A program made the translations under genes and the position numbers. Source: Chitinophagaceae bacterium (GTDB taxonomy: Bacteria > Bacteroidota > Bacteroidia > Chitinophagales > Chitinophagaceae). Taken from it: DNA of 54,248 bases. The stretch covers positions 1 to 54,248 of the forward strand of contig JAEUVS010000139.1 of the NCBI GenBank assembly GCA_016786745.1. Reading direction: 5' to 3'. Below are positions 18,687-26,128 of the stretch, one piece after another. Below the pieces are notes generated by a model that worked only from the letters and a program-made list of their open reading frames with translations, searched no databases and was not told the origin of the DNA. The stretch's first letter is position 1. Each line of letters starts with the position of its first letter.

Positions 18687-18980
18687 TCACTTCCCTTTCG
18701 CAAAAAACTCTTTAATCAACGCATGATAAAGTCGGTTGCGTATAACGTTTAACCTTACCTGCGCAGCATTTCGTAACTGTTCATCTGCTAAAATATCCTG
18801 CGCATACTCGTTAGCATCTGCCATCCGCTTCTGCGTTTTCAATTGATGAACACTAAGCTTGCGCCTGCTCATATCGGGATATGCGCTTAAGATTGTTTTG
18901 CCATTAACCTGGCGTATAACTATTTGTTTGTTGAAGGTGCCGCGGGTGCTGCTAAGCAGGGGATTGTTAGATATTGCCAT
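18687..18980 (-). CDS. Conserved hypothetical protein (97 aa)
   Basis: Starting at ATG 18980 the protein begins MAISNNPLLSSTRGTFNKQIV and contains VRQVNGKTILSAYPDMSRRKLS, then KTQKRMADANEYAQDILAD and a basic end. This form (small basic protein, N-terminal 'NPLL..RG..G.Q.V..Q..GKT...PDM.RR', then a charged helix) is one I know from many Bacteroidota as an uncharacterised family. The open frame continues upstream to 19028 but those residues do not fit the family start. It has no visible partner gene and no function can be given. Confidence 0.65.
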   Translation of the reverse strand: MAISNNPLLSSTRGTFNKQIVIRQVNGKTILSAYPDMSRRKLSVHQLKTQKRMADANEYAQDILADEQLRNAAQVRLNVIRNRLYHALIKEFFAKGK

Positions 18981-19157
18981 AAGGGTACTCGTTATGATCT
19001 GGTTCGTAAAGCAAATAACTTTTTTCAATTATTGCAAGCGGATTCGTAAGAATTTTTTAAGCTTTGAACCCTTACATTACCTTAAGATAACCCTCAAAAG
19101 ACCCTAAGAACACCCCAGGATAGCAAACCGGGATTCGAACGGGTAGCCTGCTGTGGA

Positions 19158-19466
19158 CTAACTAATAAATTGTATGACAATATTCAACAATCCAAATTCG
19201 CACTGTGCCCAAAAACCAATGGCCATACCAATAATGCCCCCGATAATTGAAGCGATGGCATCATAGAAGTCGTAGTGTCCGAGCCCGGAAAACAGTGAAA
19301 ATAATTCAAATCCGAAGCTGATGGCAATCACCGCTAGCAACGCGGATACAATAGCCATAATATCTGAGCCAGGAAACAGCCAATGACCGGCCAATTGTAA
19401 AACGACACCCATTGGAATGCCTACAAAAAAATGCTTCCACTTATCTTTTTTGATTTTTCTGAGCAA
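19158..19466 (-). CDS. Small membrane protein, VanZ/YfiM-like
   Basis: A 102-residue protein with about three hydrophobic segments (residues 12-30, 36-58 and 76-95). The N-terminus KKDKWKHFFVGIPMG and the later GHYDFYDAIASIIGGIIG follow the scheme of small VanZ/YfiM-like membrane proteins (a DKxxHF motif, then an Asp-containing 'D..A...G...G' helix). Only a TTG (19466) is available as a start near the conserved N-terminus, and no clear ribosome-binding site precedes it. Function unknown. Confidence 0.6.
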   Translation of the reverse strand: MLRKIKKDKWKHFFVGIPMGVVLQLAGHWLFPGSDIMAIVSALLAVIAISFGFELFSLFSGLGHYDFYDAIASIIGGIIGMAIGFWAQCEFGLLNIVIQFIS

Positions 19467-19744
19467 GGCTAATTTCGGAGTTGAATGATATGCAAATGTA
19501 AATAAGCATCCACTTGTGCAAGCAAGGCATCTGCTGGTTGTGTTTGATTACACATATCCGGTATTTTTTCCTTAGAAATTTTAATTGATAAGTATATGTG
19601 GTAGCGCAAAAAGTAACAAGAAAAGTATAAGCCCTTAGGTTTTTGTTCATGCGGTAACACATGAATCTTGCGATTGCATTCGCAGATTTAATATAAAAAT
19701 TGCGATTCGATTCGCAGAATTTACAGATGGACGCCTCTGCCTGT
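19467..19744. other. Spacer behind arsC without a convincing gene
   Basis: It holds two related palindromes at 19669-19684 and 19701-19716 (listed separately). The overlapping minus-strand frames of 63 and 73 codons share no composition or motif with real proteins, and both are rejected. Confidence 0.5.
19669..19716. promoter_or_regulatory. Twin 16-bp palindromes 32 bp apart (operator-like)
   Basis: TGCGATTGCATTCGCA (19669-19684) and TGCGATTCGATTCGCA (19701-19716) differ at two bases in the centre, and each is nearly a perfect inverted repeat. Their flanks also agree (TTGCGA... and CGCAGA..TTTA). The start-to-start distance of 32 bp is about three helical turns, which would place two bound dimers on the same face of the DNA. 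They lie between arsC and the minus-strand membrane protein gene and could control the latter, or act as a regulator's auxiliary site. The regulator is not known. Confidence 0.5.
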
Positions 19745-20164
19745 TTACTCTTTCACATAAGTGCCGACGAAATTCCTGCAATACTCTTTAACCTGGTTTC
19801 GGACTTCTCTAAACGCATTCATGATTTCACCTTCGCTGCCTTTCGCTCTTGCAGGATCGGGGAAGTTGTGATGAAACATTCGCGCGGTTGATGGGAAAAC
19901 CGGACAATTTTCCCTGGCATTATCACAAACCGTTATCACGTAATCGAAATCAATGTGACGGTATTCATCAACATGGTTCGACGTGTGCCCGGATATATCA
20001 ACACCGTCCTCTAACATAACAGCAACAGCACTGGTATTAATGCCGTGCGTTTCGATACCAGCGCTGTATACTTCGGCCTTATCATTCGCAAAATGTTTAA
20101 GGTATCCTTCCGCCATCTGGCTACGGCAACTATTTCCCGTGCAAAGCACTAAAATCTTTTTCAT
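19745..20164 (-). CDS. arsC: Arsenate reductase, low-molecular-weight phosphatase type
   Basis: A 139-residue protein of the thioredoxin-coupled ArsC family, related to low-molecular-weight tyrosine phosphatases. The catalytic P-loop CTGNSCRS (Cys8 x5 Arg14) follows MKKILVL. A second Cys (CDNARENCPVFP) supplies the Cys pair used for the intramolecular disulfide cascade, and HHNFPDPARA carries the acid Asp. ATG 20164 lies 29 bases after the arsM stop, and the earlier TTG at 20206 would overlap arsM. It reduces arsenate to arsenite as the last gene of the arsR-arsM-arsC operon. The product would be a substrate for ArsM; no ArsB or Acr3 pump is in the window. Confidence 0.92.
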   Translation of the reverse strand: MKKILVLCTGNSCRSQMAEGYLKHFANDKAEVYSAGIETHGINTSAVAVMLEDGVDISGHTSNHVDEYRHIDFDYVITVCDNARENCPVFPSTARMFHHNFPDPARAKGSEGEIMNAFREVRNQVKEYCRNFVGTYVKE

Positions 20165-20193
20165 GTTCTGCATGCGAACTTTAGTATCGTTTA

Positions 20194-21042
20194 TCAATTG
20201 CAACACTCAGGGCCGCAGCAGCTTTTTGTTTCCTGCGTTGGTTTTTCAGCATATACCGTGATGCTGAATATACCGGTGTTGCCACTCCTGAAAGTTTCTA
20301 TTTCGGTGTCTGAAAGATATTGCGACAATATATCGTAGGGTATATAAATAGATTTTTCCTTTTGAATAATGATGTTTTTGAAACCGCTTTGTTCAATCAG
20401 TTCAAGATACACCTGCCTTTGAATGGCGCCCGACACACAACCCGCATACATTTCAGCGGCCTGCTGTATCGTTGCGGGTAACTCACCCTGTAACACTATA
20501 TCAGATATGCTGAAATGACCACCGGGTTTCAACACGCGGTAAATTTCTTTAATCACGCCCTCCTTGTTGGGCACGAGATTAAGAACGCAATTGCTCACAA
20601 TTACATCTGCAGTATTATCCGCAACCGGCATGTGTTCTATATCTCCCTGCCTGAACTCAACGTTGTGGAAGCCGATCTTTTCTGCATTCTCACGGGCCTT
20701 TTCGATCATTGCAGGGGTAAAGTCTATACCGATAACTTTCCCGGTTTCACCTGTTTCGTTACGGGCTATGAATGCATCATTGCCGGCGCCGGATCCGAGA
20801 TCGATCACTAAGTCCCCTTTTTTAATATTGGCAAATTGCGTTGGCAGCCCGCAGCCGAGGCCGAGGTCCGCCTCTGGATTATATCCTTCCAGGTTGGTAT
20901 AATCATCGGTCATGATATTGTACACATCGGAAGAACAACAGCCGGAACCACAACACGATGAAGCATTGGCCGATTTATCCTGTAAAGCGATTTCACTATA
21001 CTTCTGCTTTACCATCTCTTTTAATTCGATATCTGTGCTCAT
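20194..21042 (-). CDS. arsM: Arsenite S-adenosylmethionine methyltransferase
   Basis: A 282-residue class I methyltransferase that methylates As(III). The SAM-binding motif is VIDLGSGAGNDAF near residue 80, followed by IGIDFTPAMIEKAR. The Cys residues known to hold arsenic in ArsM are matched by those in LGLGCGLP, VSNCVLNL and YAGCVSGA. Extra Cys clusters at both ends (SSCCGSGCCSSD near residue 29, and SCCGPECCN at the C-terminus) are typical of this subfamily. It is the second gene of the ars operon and has its own operator-like site 24 bases upstream. Volatile methylated arsenic could be a detoxification route without a pump. Confidence 0.93.
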   Translation of the reverse strand: MSTDIELKEMVKQKYSEIALQDKSANASSCCGSGCCSSDVYNIMTDDYTNLEGYNPEADLGLGCGLPTQFANIKKGDLVIDLGSGAGNDAFIARNETGETGKVIGIDFTPAMIEKARENAEKIGFHNVEFRQGDIEHMPVADNTADVIVSNCVLNLVPNKEGVIKEIYRVLKPGGHFSISDIVLQGELPATIQQAAEMYAGCVSGAIQRQVYLELIEQSGFKNIIIQKEKSIYIPYDILSQYLSDTEIETFRSGNTGIFSITVYAEKPTQETKSCCGPECCN

Positions 21043-21065
21043 AAAAAAACTGGCTTATTTTATTT

Positions 21066-21081
21066 ATTGTAATATTACGAT
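21066..21081 (-). promoter_or_regulatory. ArsR operator 2, between arsR and arsM
   Basis: ATTGTAATATTACGAT is a near-perfect inverted repeat and differs from the site in front of arsR (21431-21446) at only two of 16 positions. Its minus strand contains TAATATTA, similar to a -7 element without the final G, so an internal promoter for arsM-arsC is possible but weak. Confidence 0.68.
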
Positions 21082-21099
21082 GAATTAAGGCAAAAAAAT

Positions 21100-21426
21100 T
21101 TAACAGCAACTATTGTTTACATACGGCACGAAGAAACCATCAAACGCAGCTTTGTACTGTTTCCACACTTTAGGATCGATACAATAGCATACGCTTGTTC
21201 CTTCGATGGTACCCTGGATCAGGCCCACGTTTTTCAGTTCTTTCAGGTGCTGGCTGATGGTAGCCTGCGCCAGGCCAAGTTCGTCGACCAGGTCGCCACA
21301 AATGCAGGCCTGCGATTTAAGCAGGTGCTGAATTATCGCGATCCTTGCCGGGTGCGCCAGGGCCTTCATCATTTGTGCCAGCCTGTTCTGCTTTTCGTTG
21401 AATATTTCTGTCTTCGTTAAACCCAT
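21100..21426 (-). CDS. arsR: ArsR-family metalloregulator
   Basis: A 108-residue winged helix-turn-helix repressor. The recognition region reads ACICGDLVDELGLAQATISQHLKELKNVGLI; the CxC in CICGDL is the classical As(III)-sensing motif at the start of helix alpha-3, and the C-terminal NNSCC may offer more thiol ligands. It is the first gene of arsR-arsM-arsC (57 bases to arsM). Arsenite should release it from the palindromes at 21431-21446 and 21066-21081, a standard autoregulatory design. ATG 21426 lies only about five bases after the expected transcription start. Confidence 0.94.
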   Translation of the reverse strand: MGLTKTEIFNEKQNRLAQMMKALAHPARIAIIQHLLKSQACICGDLVDELGLAQATISQHLKELKNVGLIQGTIEGTSVCYCIDPKVWKQYKAAFDGFFVPYVNNSCC

Positions 21427-21430
21427 ATCT

Positions 21431-21446
21431 ATCGCAATATTACGAT
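21431..21446 (-). promoter_or_regulatory. ArsR operator 1, overlapping the arsR promoter
   Basis: ATCGCAATATTACGAT is a near-perfect 16-bp inverted repeat that ends 5 bases before the arsR ATG and covers the -7 element of the arsR promoter, so a bound repressor would block the polymerase directly. Confidence 0.75.
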
Positions 21447-21465
21447 TAAACGGACAGGTTCCAAA
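21435..21465 (-). promoter_or_regulatory. arsR promoter, TTTG-N19-TAATATTG
   Basis: On the minus strand TTTG (complement of 21462-21465) is followed by exactly 19 bases and then TAATATTG (complement of 21435-21442), one base off the Bacteroidota -7 consensus TAnnTTTG. Transcription should start near 21429, giving an arsR mRNA with almost no leader. Confidence 0.7.
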
Positions 21466-21491
21466 ATTTTCTTAGTAAATTTTGAAGATTT

Positions 21492-21608
21492 CTCCGCTGA
21501 TCCCTCGCACAGTTTACCCCGCCACCGGGCGGGGCTCGGGATAACGATCACTATATTCGGTCATCCCGAACTGAGCTCCGCAGGCGTGAGCGTGAGGGGT
21601 CAGCGGAG
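21492..21608. repeat. Dispersed palindromic repeat, inverted pair (locus 3)
   Basis: A reverse copy of subfamily B (21492-21545, with AGTTTACCCCGCC and GGCGGGGCTCGGGATAACG) faces a forward copy of subfamily A (21560-21608, TCATCCCGAACTGAG to GTGAGGGGTCAGCGGAG). It lies between divergent arsR and the gene at 21634. The first 16 codons of the longer open frame that starts at 21586 are repeat, not gene. Confidence 0.85.
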
Positions 21609-21633
21609 GTGCAAAATTCTCAACCCACGTATC

Positions 21634-22224
21634 ATGAAAAATTTTCTATTTCTTTTATTTCTTGTTCCAGAAATATTGATGGCGCAGTCCGCAAATCAAT
21701 TTGTGCTTTTTGATGTTGAATTCACTTATACAAAAGCGGACGCAGATAATTCAACACCGAGTAAATCGCACTACTACGTGAAACACGACATGCTTAACCC
21801 AAAAACTCCTAAAGACTGGACATCGCCCATAGACTACAGGAACGGTACGGTGCATATTCGCCTGGAAGTATTAGAGAAACCACCTGGCGGCGCACCCACT
21901 ACATGGACGCTCTGCTATATTCCAAATAAAGGCCAGAAGAATAATTACGGATGCACCAACACAGGTATTTATACCGAGAAAGGAATCTATGAATCGGATG
22001 TGCCGATGACGTCGTGGTGGGAGAATGAATCCATCATCTGGACCGAAGGAGTAAAACAAATGGACCTCGTAATAAAAGACGATAGCGGTGGCCAGGGTCA
22101 TGCGCATAAACGTAAGGATTTTGAGAAATTCTTCCCGACAAAAGTGCGAATCACTATGATACAGGTGCCTGCAGGAGAAAAGTATAATCCGGATGTGTTG
22201 CCAAAGACAGTGGGAGCGTATTGA
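21634..22224 (+). CDS. Secreted hypothetical protein (196 aa)
   Basis: The signal peptide MKNFLFLLFLVPEILMAQ fixes the start at ATG 21634 rather than 21586, which would read through the repeat. The mature part is a tryptophan-, tyrosine- and lysine-rich beta protein: FVLFDVEFTYTKADADNS, HYYVKHDMLNPKTPKDW, VHIRLEVLEKPPGGAPTTW, then two Cys (LCYIPN and YGCTNTG). I recognise no family and no catalytic motif. A terminator-like hairpin follows at 22322. Confidence 0.68.
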   Translation: MKNFLFLLFLVPEILMAQSANQFVLFDVEFTYTKADADNSTPSKSHYYVKHDMLNPKTPKDWTSPIDYRNGTVHIRLEVLEKPPGGAPTTWTLCYIPNKGQKNNYGCTNTGIYTEKGIYESDVPMTSWWENESIIWTEGVKQMDLVIKDDSGGQGHAHKRKDFEKFFPTKVRITMIQVPAGEKYNPDVLPKTVGAY

Positions 22225-22321
22225 TTGTTGATTTGTTCCTCCGGAGTGTTTTTTGTGGCGATTTTTATTGAGAGTGAACGAGTGATTTTTGCTCTATGCG
22301 GAGATAATTAGAAACTGCAAT

Positions 22322-22349
22322 AAAAAAGGGTCATCGAAATGACCCTTTA
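22322..22349. terminator. Rho-independent terminator (bidirectional)
   Basis: AAAGGGTCAT and ATGACCCTTT form a ten-base stem around a CGAA loop, flanked by A-runs on the left and TTTAAAAATTT on the right, so it could stop transcription from either side. It lies about 100 bases after the secreted hypothetical gene. Confidence 0.75.
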
Positions 22350-22495
22350 AAAATTTACCTGCTAGCTTAAGAAACTCAAGGTTAAACAGCGGCGTAGCAG
22401 GAATACGATATAAAGATAGTTCTTTTTTAGTTTAAAAAAACTAAACTTGCGAAGTTTTCCAACTTTGCTTACCTCTTGTTAAGCCTAATACACAA

Positions 22496-23142
22496 TTGCA
22501 TACAGCTATATCTGCGCCCCGTTTTCAAAGGTACCTGGCTGCCTGCGGTACCAGACGACGTGCCCTTAAATTAATGAGGGCCAATATCCACCTTTCAAAA
22601 GAATTATACAGTGTTATTGGAGTGTTTGAAATCATTCTGAGAAATAGTATTGATCGGTTTATGATTGCGCAGAAAGGCGAGACCTGGTTCGAAGATGCCG
22701 TTCAACCTGGCGGCTATTTGGAAATCAATCCAAATTGCGAACACAGTTTTCACAATGTTCATGACGTGATTAATAAACTTGGACCATTATATCATCATGA
22801 TGCGTTAATAGCAGGAATGACTTTGGGATTCTGGACATATCAATTTGGGCCAAAAGAATTTGCGGCCTCTGGAAGTATATTGTTAAATGTTTTTCCCAAC
22901 AGGCCATTTGGAACACGGCAAAAAGATATTCTGAAATGCCTTTACAGGTAAATGAATTGAGAAACAGGATTGCACATCACGAACCAATTTGCTTTGATGC
23001 AGCGAATATCTCGACGGCCAAAATACAACGCAGATATAACTTAATACTTGATTTACTCGACTGGCTGGGAGGGAATCCTAATAAAATCTTGTACGGGATT
23101 GATCGCGTTCGACAGGCGATTGCTATAGTAAATGCTGTTTAG
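22496..23142 (+). pseudogene. Abi-family protein gene split by a frameshift
   Basis: The first part (22496-22951, 151 codons from a TTG) begins with the Abi-like pattern ISAPRFQRYLAACGTRRRALKLM, then VFEIILRNSIDRFM, and reaches RQKDILKCLY before a TAA. The family continues directly into 'VNELRNRIAHHEP', which here lies in another frame (22936-23142, QVNELRNRIAHHEPICF to the end). One missing base near 22945-22950 would restore a single protein of about 215 residues. Abi-family proteins take part in abortive infection against phages. The conserved RNRIAHHEP motif is needed for the family fold, so the product is probably dead unless the base is a sequencing error or the ribosome shifts. Confidence 0.72.
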
Positions 23143-23338
23143 TTTGTAAAAAATTGCGCATTTTAAATCTGCTCAATAAACCTGGATACAACAACACTGC
23201 ACACTATGCCTAAAAACACCAGCATATGATGTTTTTCATAGGAAAGAAATTGCATTAAATAAGAAACGGAAAGAGGGAAAGAATTATTTGGTAACGGGTT
23301 GACTTGATGATTCATGTCAAAAAGGGTAGTCCGGAAAC
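23143..23338. other. Spacer without recognisable gene
   Basis: Only short frames occur here. The minus-strand frame 23163-23369 ends with a hydrophobic stretch but has no family resemblance and overlaps the FecR-like fragment in another frame. Confidence 0.4.
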
Positions 23339-23638
23339 TCACCTCCAAAACAAAAATATTCTCTGCCAAAAATTACCCGTGTGGGGCGACATCCCATCAT
23401 GAAGCGCAGTGCGGTACGACAACGCGATCTTCCAGAATTCATGACGGTTCGTTTGATATGATTGAAGGAGACTATGCTTTAATTGAAGGTCAGTATGCAC
23501 ATCATCGAGGAGCGAACGGTAATACCGCGACCTTTTCATCCATCTCCTGAGAGATTTTTTCTCGATGGGCTCCAGCGGCTCACCGATCAGTGTTTTATAA
23601 ATAATCGCGGAAATTCTTTCATTTACCGGCTCAAGCAT
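23339..23638 (-). pseudogene. Truncated FecR-like anti-sigma factor fragment
   Basis: Starting at ATG 23638 the translation begins MLEPVNERISAIIYKTLIGE, followed by PLEPIEKKSLRRWMKRSRYYRSLLDDV. This is the N-terminal cytoplasmic part of FecR-type anti-sigma factors of Bacteroidota (helix pair with 'RISAIIYKTLIGEPLTPEE...L..W', which binds the ECF sigma factor). It stops after 99 residues at FWQRIFLFWR, just where the transmembrane helix and periplasmic FecR domain should begin. No sigma gene lies upstream and no TonB receptor downstream, so it is a remnant or at best a soluble sigma-binding fragment. Confidence 0.6.
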
Positions 23639-23715
23639 GGTCGTCAGTTTACCTCCTGGTGCAATAAAAATACATTAATAGAAATGGTTTTCTTTGCTGA
23701 TCCTAACTGTTCAGC

Positions 23716-23744
23716 AAAAATAAAACCCCGGCGCGAACCGGGGT
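23716..23744 (-). terminator. Rho-independent terminator after glnA
   Basis: Read on the minus strand, ACCCCGG, loop TTCGCG and CCGGGGT form a seven-base GC-rich stem followed by TTTATTTTTG. It starts about 29 bases after the glnA stop. Confidence 0.88.
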
Positions 23745-23772
23745 CTTCTATCTAACTGTTTAATCTTTACAA

Positions 23773-25968
23773 TTAACGCAGGAACAGCATTTCCCTGTAC
23801 TTCGGAAGCGCCCAGTAGTGGTCGCCCACGAGGAGTTCAAGTTTATCTACGCTATACCTGATCTTGTCGAAGAACGCTTCTTTCACCTGCTCCGAATAGC
23901 CGATAGCTTTCTCGCGCGTGTCTGTGATGGCGTTTACTTTTTTTCGTGCTTCGATCATCTTTTCCACGAGGTCGCTCACCTTGCTGATGTGCTCGGAAAT
24001 TTTCACGAGTATCTGTTTCTGGTTGGAGTACGACTCGCCGTCGAGACCAACATCCTTGAGACCTTTGATGTTTTCGATCAGCACGTTCTGGTAGCGAATA
24101 GCAGCGGGAAGAATGTGGCTGGTTGCCATTTCACCCATAATGCGCGCCTCAATCTGAACCTTCTTGATATATTTCTCAAGTTCAATTTCATGACGAGCCT
24201 CCAGTTCAGCGTGCGTATATACACCGTTGCTTTCGAAGATGTGTTTTGCCCTTTCGGTAACCATCGCATCGAGTGCGTAAGGAGTGGTGCGAACATTAGG
24301 TAATCCTCTTCTTCCAGCTTCAGCGTGCCATTCGTCGCTGTAACCATCGCCTTCAAACAATACTTTTTCACTGCTCACAATATACTCGCGGATCACGTGC
24401 ATGATGGCGATTTCTTTTTTCTCGCCTTTGTCGATCAATGCATCAACATCTTTTTTGAATTGTCCGAGCGTTTGTGCCATGATAGTGTTGAGCACTGTCA
24501 TTGCATTCGCGCAGTTTGCTGCGGAACCTACGGCACGGAACTCAAACTTGTTTCCGGTGAACGCGAACGGTGAAGTACGGTTTCTGTCGGTGTTGTCCAT
24601 CAACAGTTCCGGAATACTTCTGTGCAGGTCGAGCTTGAGGATGGCTTCATCCTGCTCGTCGAATTTATCGCCTACTCTCTGCTTCACATCTTCGAGCACT
24701 TTGGTAAGGTATCCGCCGATGAATACAGAGATGATAGCGGGAGGAGCTTCGTTTGCACCCAAACGGTGATCATTACCCGCAGAGGCGATAGAGGCGCGGA
24801 GAATATCAGCGTAATCGTGTACCGCTTTGATGGTGTTCACGAAGAACGTGAGGAACATCAAATTGGTTTTCGGTGTTTTTCCTGGTGCAAGCAGGTTTAC
24901 ACCTGTATCAGTAGCCATGCTCCAGTTGTTATGCTTACCACTACCGTTTATGCCGGCGAATGGTTTTTCGTGGAGAAGCACCCTGAGTTTATGTCTTTTT
25001 GCAACGCGGTCCATAATATCCATCAACAGTGTGTTGTGGTCAACCGCTACGCTTACTTCTTCGAAGATAGGCGCGCACTCGAACTGCGATGGTGCAACTT
25101 CGTTATGCCTTGTTCTTAAGGGAATGCCGAGCCTGTATGATTCTGTTTCAAAGTCTCTCATGAAGGCGTACACTCTTTCGGGAATGGAACCGAAGTAGTG
25201 GTCTTCGAGCTGCTGGCCCTTTGCAGGAGCATGACCGAATACAGTTCTTCCGCTCGCTACCAGGTCGGGGCGGGCGTTGAACATAGCCTCATCTACCACA
25301 AAATATTCCTGTTCCCAACCGAGGGTGGCAGTAACCTTTGTAACATTTTTATCGAAGTAATTACTTACTTCAACGGCGTTTTTGCCGAGCGCTTCAACGG
25401 CTTTCAACAGTGGGCCTTTATAATCGAGCAATTCGCCGGTGTACGATACGAAGAGTGTGGGGATGCAAAGCGTTTTGCCTTCACCGATATCCATGATGAA
25501 TGCTGGTGATGAAGGATCCCACGCAGTGTAGCCGCGCGCTTCGAAAGTAGCCCTCAATCCTCCGCTCGGGAAGGATGATGCGTCGGGCTCCTGCTGGATA
25601 AGCGTGTCGCCATCGAATGTTTCGATAGGGGTACCATCGCTCTTAAGCGTAAAGAATGTATCGTGTTTTTCGGCTGATGATCCGGTAAGAGGTTGGAACC
25701 AGTGCGTAAAATGTGTTACACCTTTCGCCTCAGCCCACTGGCGGATGCCCGAAGCGATCTGGTTGGCCACGGCGCGGTCAATTTTCTTTCCACCTTTTAC
25801 TGATGATGCCAGACTTTTGAAGGCCTCATCACTCAAAAACTCCCTTGCTACTTTAAGGGTAAAAACATTCTCGTTGAAAATCGCAGTGATTTTGGTTGAA
25901 CGGCCCAGCCCCTTCCCGTTGGAAGAAGAAGTGAGGTCGTTAATAGCTTTGAAGCGTAATGATTCCAT
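23773..25968 (-). CDS. glnN: Glutamine synthetase type III
   Basis: A 731-residue ATP-dependent glutamine synthetase, much longer than the 440-470 residues of type I, with the N-terminal GSIII region (SLRFKAINDLTSSSNGKGLG and THFTHWFQPLTGSSAEKHD) and the C-terminal extra helical region. Catalytic-domain motifs include GWEQEYFVVDE, NEVAPSQFECAPIFEE and INGSGKHNNWS, the metal and ammonia/glutamate binding sites. Type III is the usual ammonium-assimilating form in Bacteroidota and forms dodecamers. ATG 25968 gives the usual start. The gene stands alone, with a strong terminator behind it and the neighbouring gene upstream 160 bases away. Confidence 0.95.
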   Translation of the reverse strand: MESLRFKAINDLTSSSNGKGLGRSTKITAIFNENVFTLKVAREFLSDEAFKSLASSVKGGKKIDRAVANQIASGIRQWAEAKGVTHFTHWFQPLTGSSAEKHDTFFTLKSDGTPIETFDGDTLIQQEPDASSFPSGGLRATFEARGYTAWDPSSPAFIMDIGEGKTLCIPTLFVSYTGELLDYKGPLLKAVEALGKNAVEVSNYFDKNVTKVTATLGWEQEYFVVDEAMFNARPDLVASGRTVFGHAPAKGQQLEDHYFGSIPERVYAFMRDFETESYRLGIPLRTRHNEVAPSQFECAPIFEEVSVAVDHNTLLMDIMDRVAKRHKLRVLLHEKPFAGINGSGKHNNWSMATDTGVNLLAPGKTPKTNLMFLTFFVNTIKAVHDYADILRASIASAGNDHRLGANEAPPAIISVFIGGYLTKVLEDVKQRVGDKFDEQDEAILKLDLHRSIPELLMDNTDRNRTSPFAFTGNKFEFRAVGSAANCANAMTVLNTIMAQTLGQFKKDVDALIDKGEKKEIAIMHVIREYIVSSEKVLFEGDGYSDEWHAEAGRRGLPNVRTTPYALDAMVTERAKHIFESNGVYTHAELEARHEIELEKYIKKVQIEARIMGEMATSHILPAAIRYQNVLIENIKGLKDVGLDGESYSNQKQILVKISEHISKVSDLVEKMIEARKKVNAITDTREKAIGYSEQVKEAFFDKIRYSVDKLELLVGDHYWALPKYREMLFLR

Positions 25969-26040
25969 TTATTAATTTTTAGGAGTTGCAAATAAACGAT
26001 AAAATGACGGCCTAAAAAACTTTTTGGACTTGGATTTTGG

Positions 26041-26048
26041 CAAAAATA
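26041..26048 (-). promoter_or_regulatory. Candidate -7 element for glnA
   Basis: TATTTTTG on the minus strand matches the consensus TAnnTTTG about 73 bases before the glnA start. The partner TTTG is not at the ideal 19-base distance, so the call is tentative. Confidence 0.35.
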
Positions 26049-26128
26049 ATCCCCAATTTGAGCAAAAAAGACAGTTGGGTTAGTGTTTTTTCTTTTAAAT
26101 GATCCGCTTTTACTATCAAAAAACAATA

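Noticed and set aside
19120..19150. CCGGGATTCGAACGGG resembles the T-arm of a tRNA gene on the minus strand
   Set aside because: The stem does not pair properly (three of five positions fail) and no anticodon or acceptor arms are found around it.
19441..19662. Two overlapping minus-strand frames of 63 and 73 codons
   Set aside because: No family resemblance and low-complexity composition; they cover the region next to the twin palindromes.
22930..22955. Programmed -1 frameshift in the Abi-family gene
   Set aside because: No classic slippery heptamer or downstream structure is seen; a simple deletion or read error is more likely.
23163..23369. 68-codon minus-strand frame with hydrophobic end
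   Set aside because: It overlaps the FecR-like fragment in another frame and does not continue the FecR domain.
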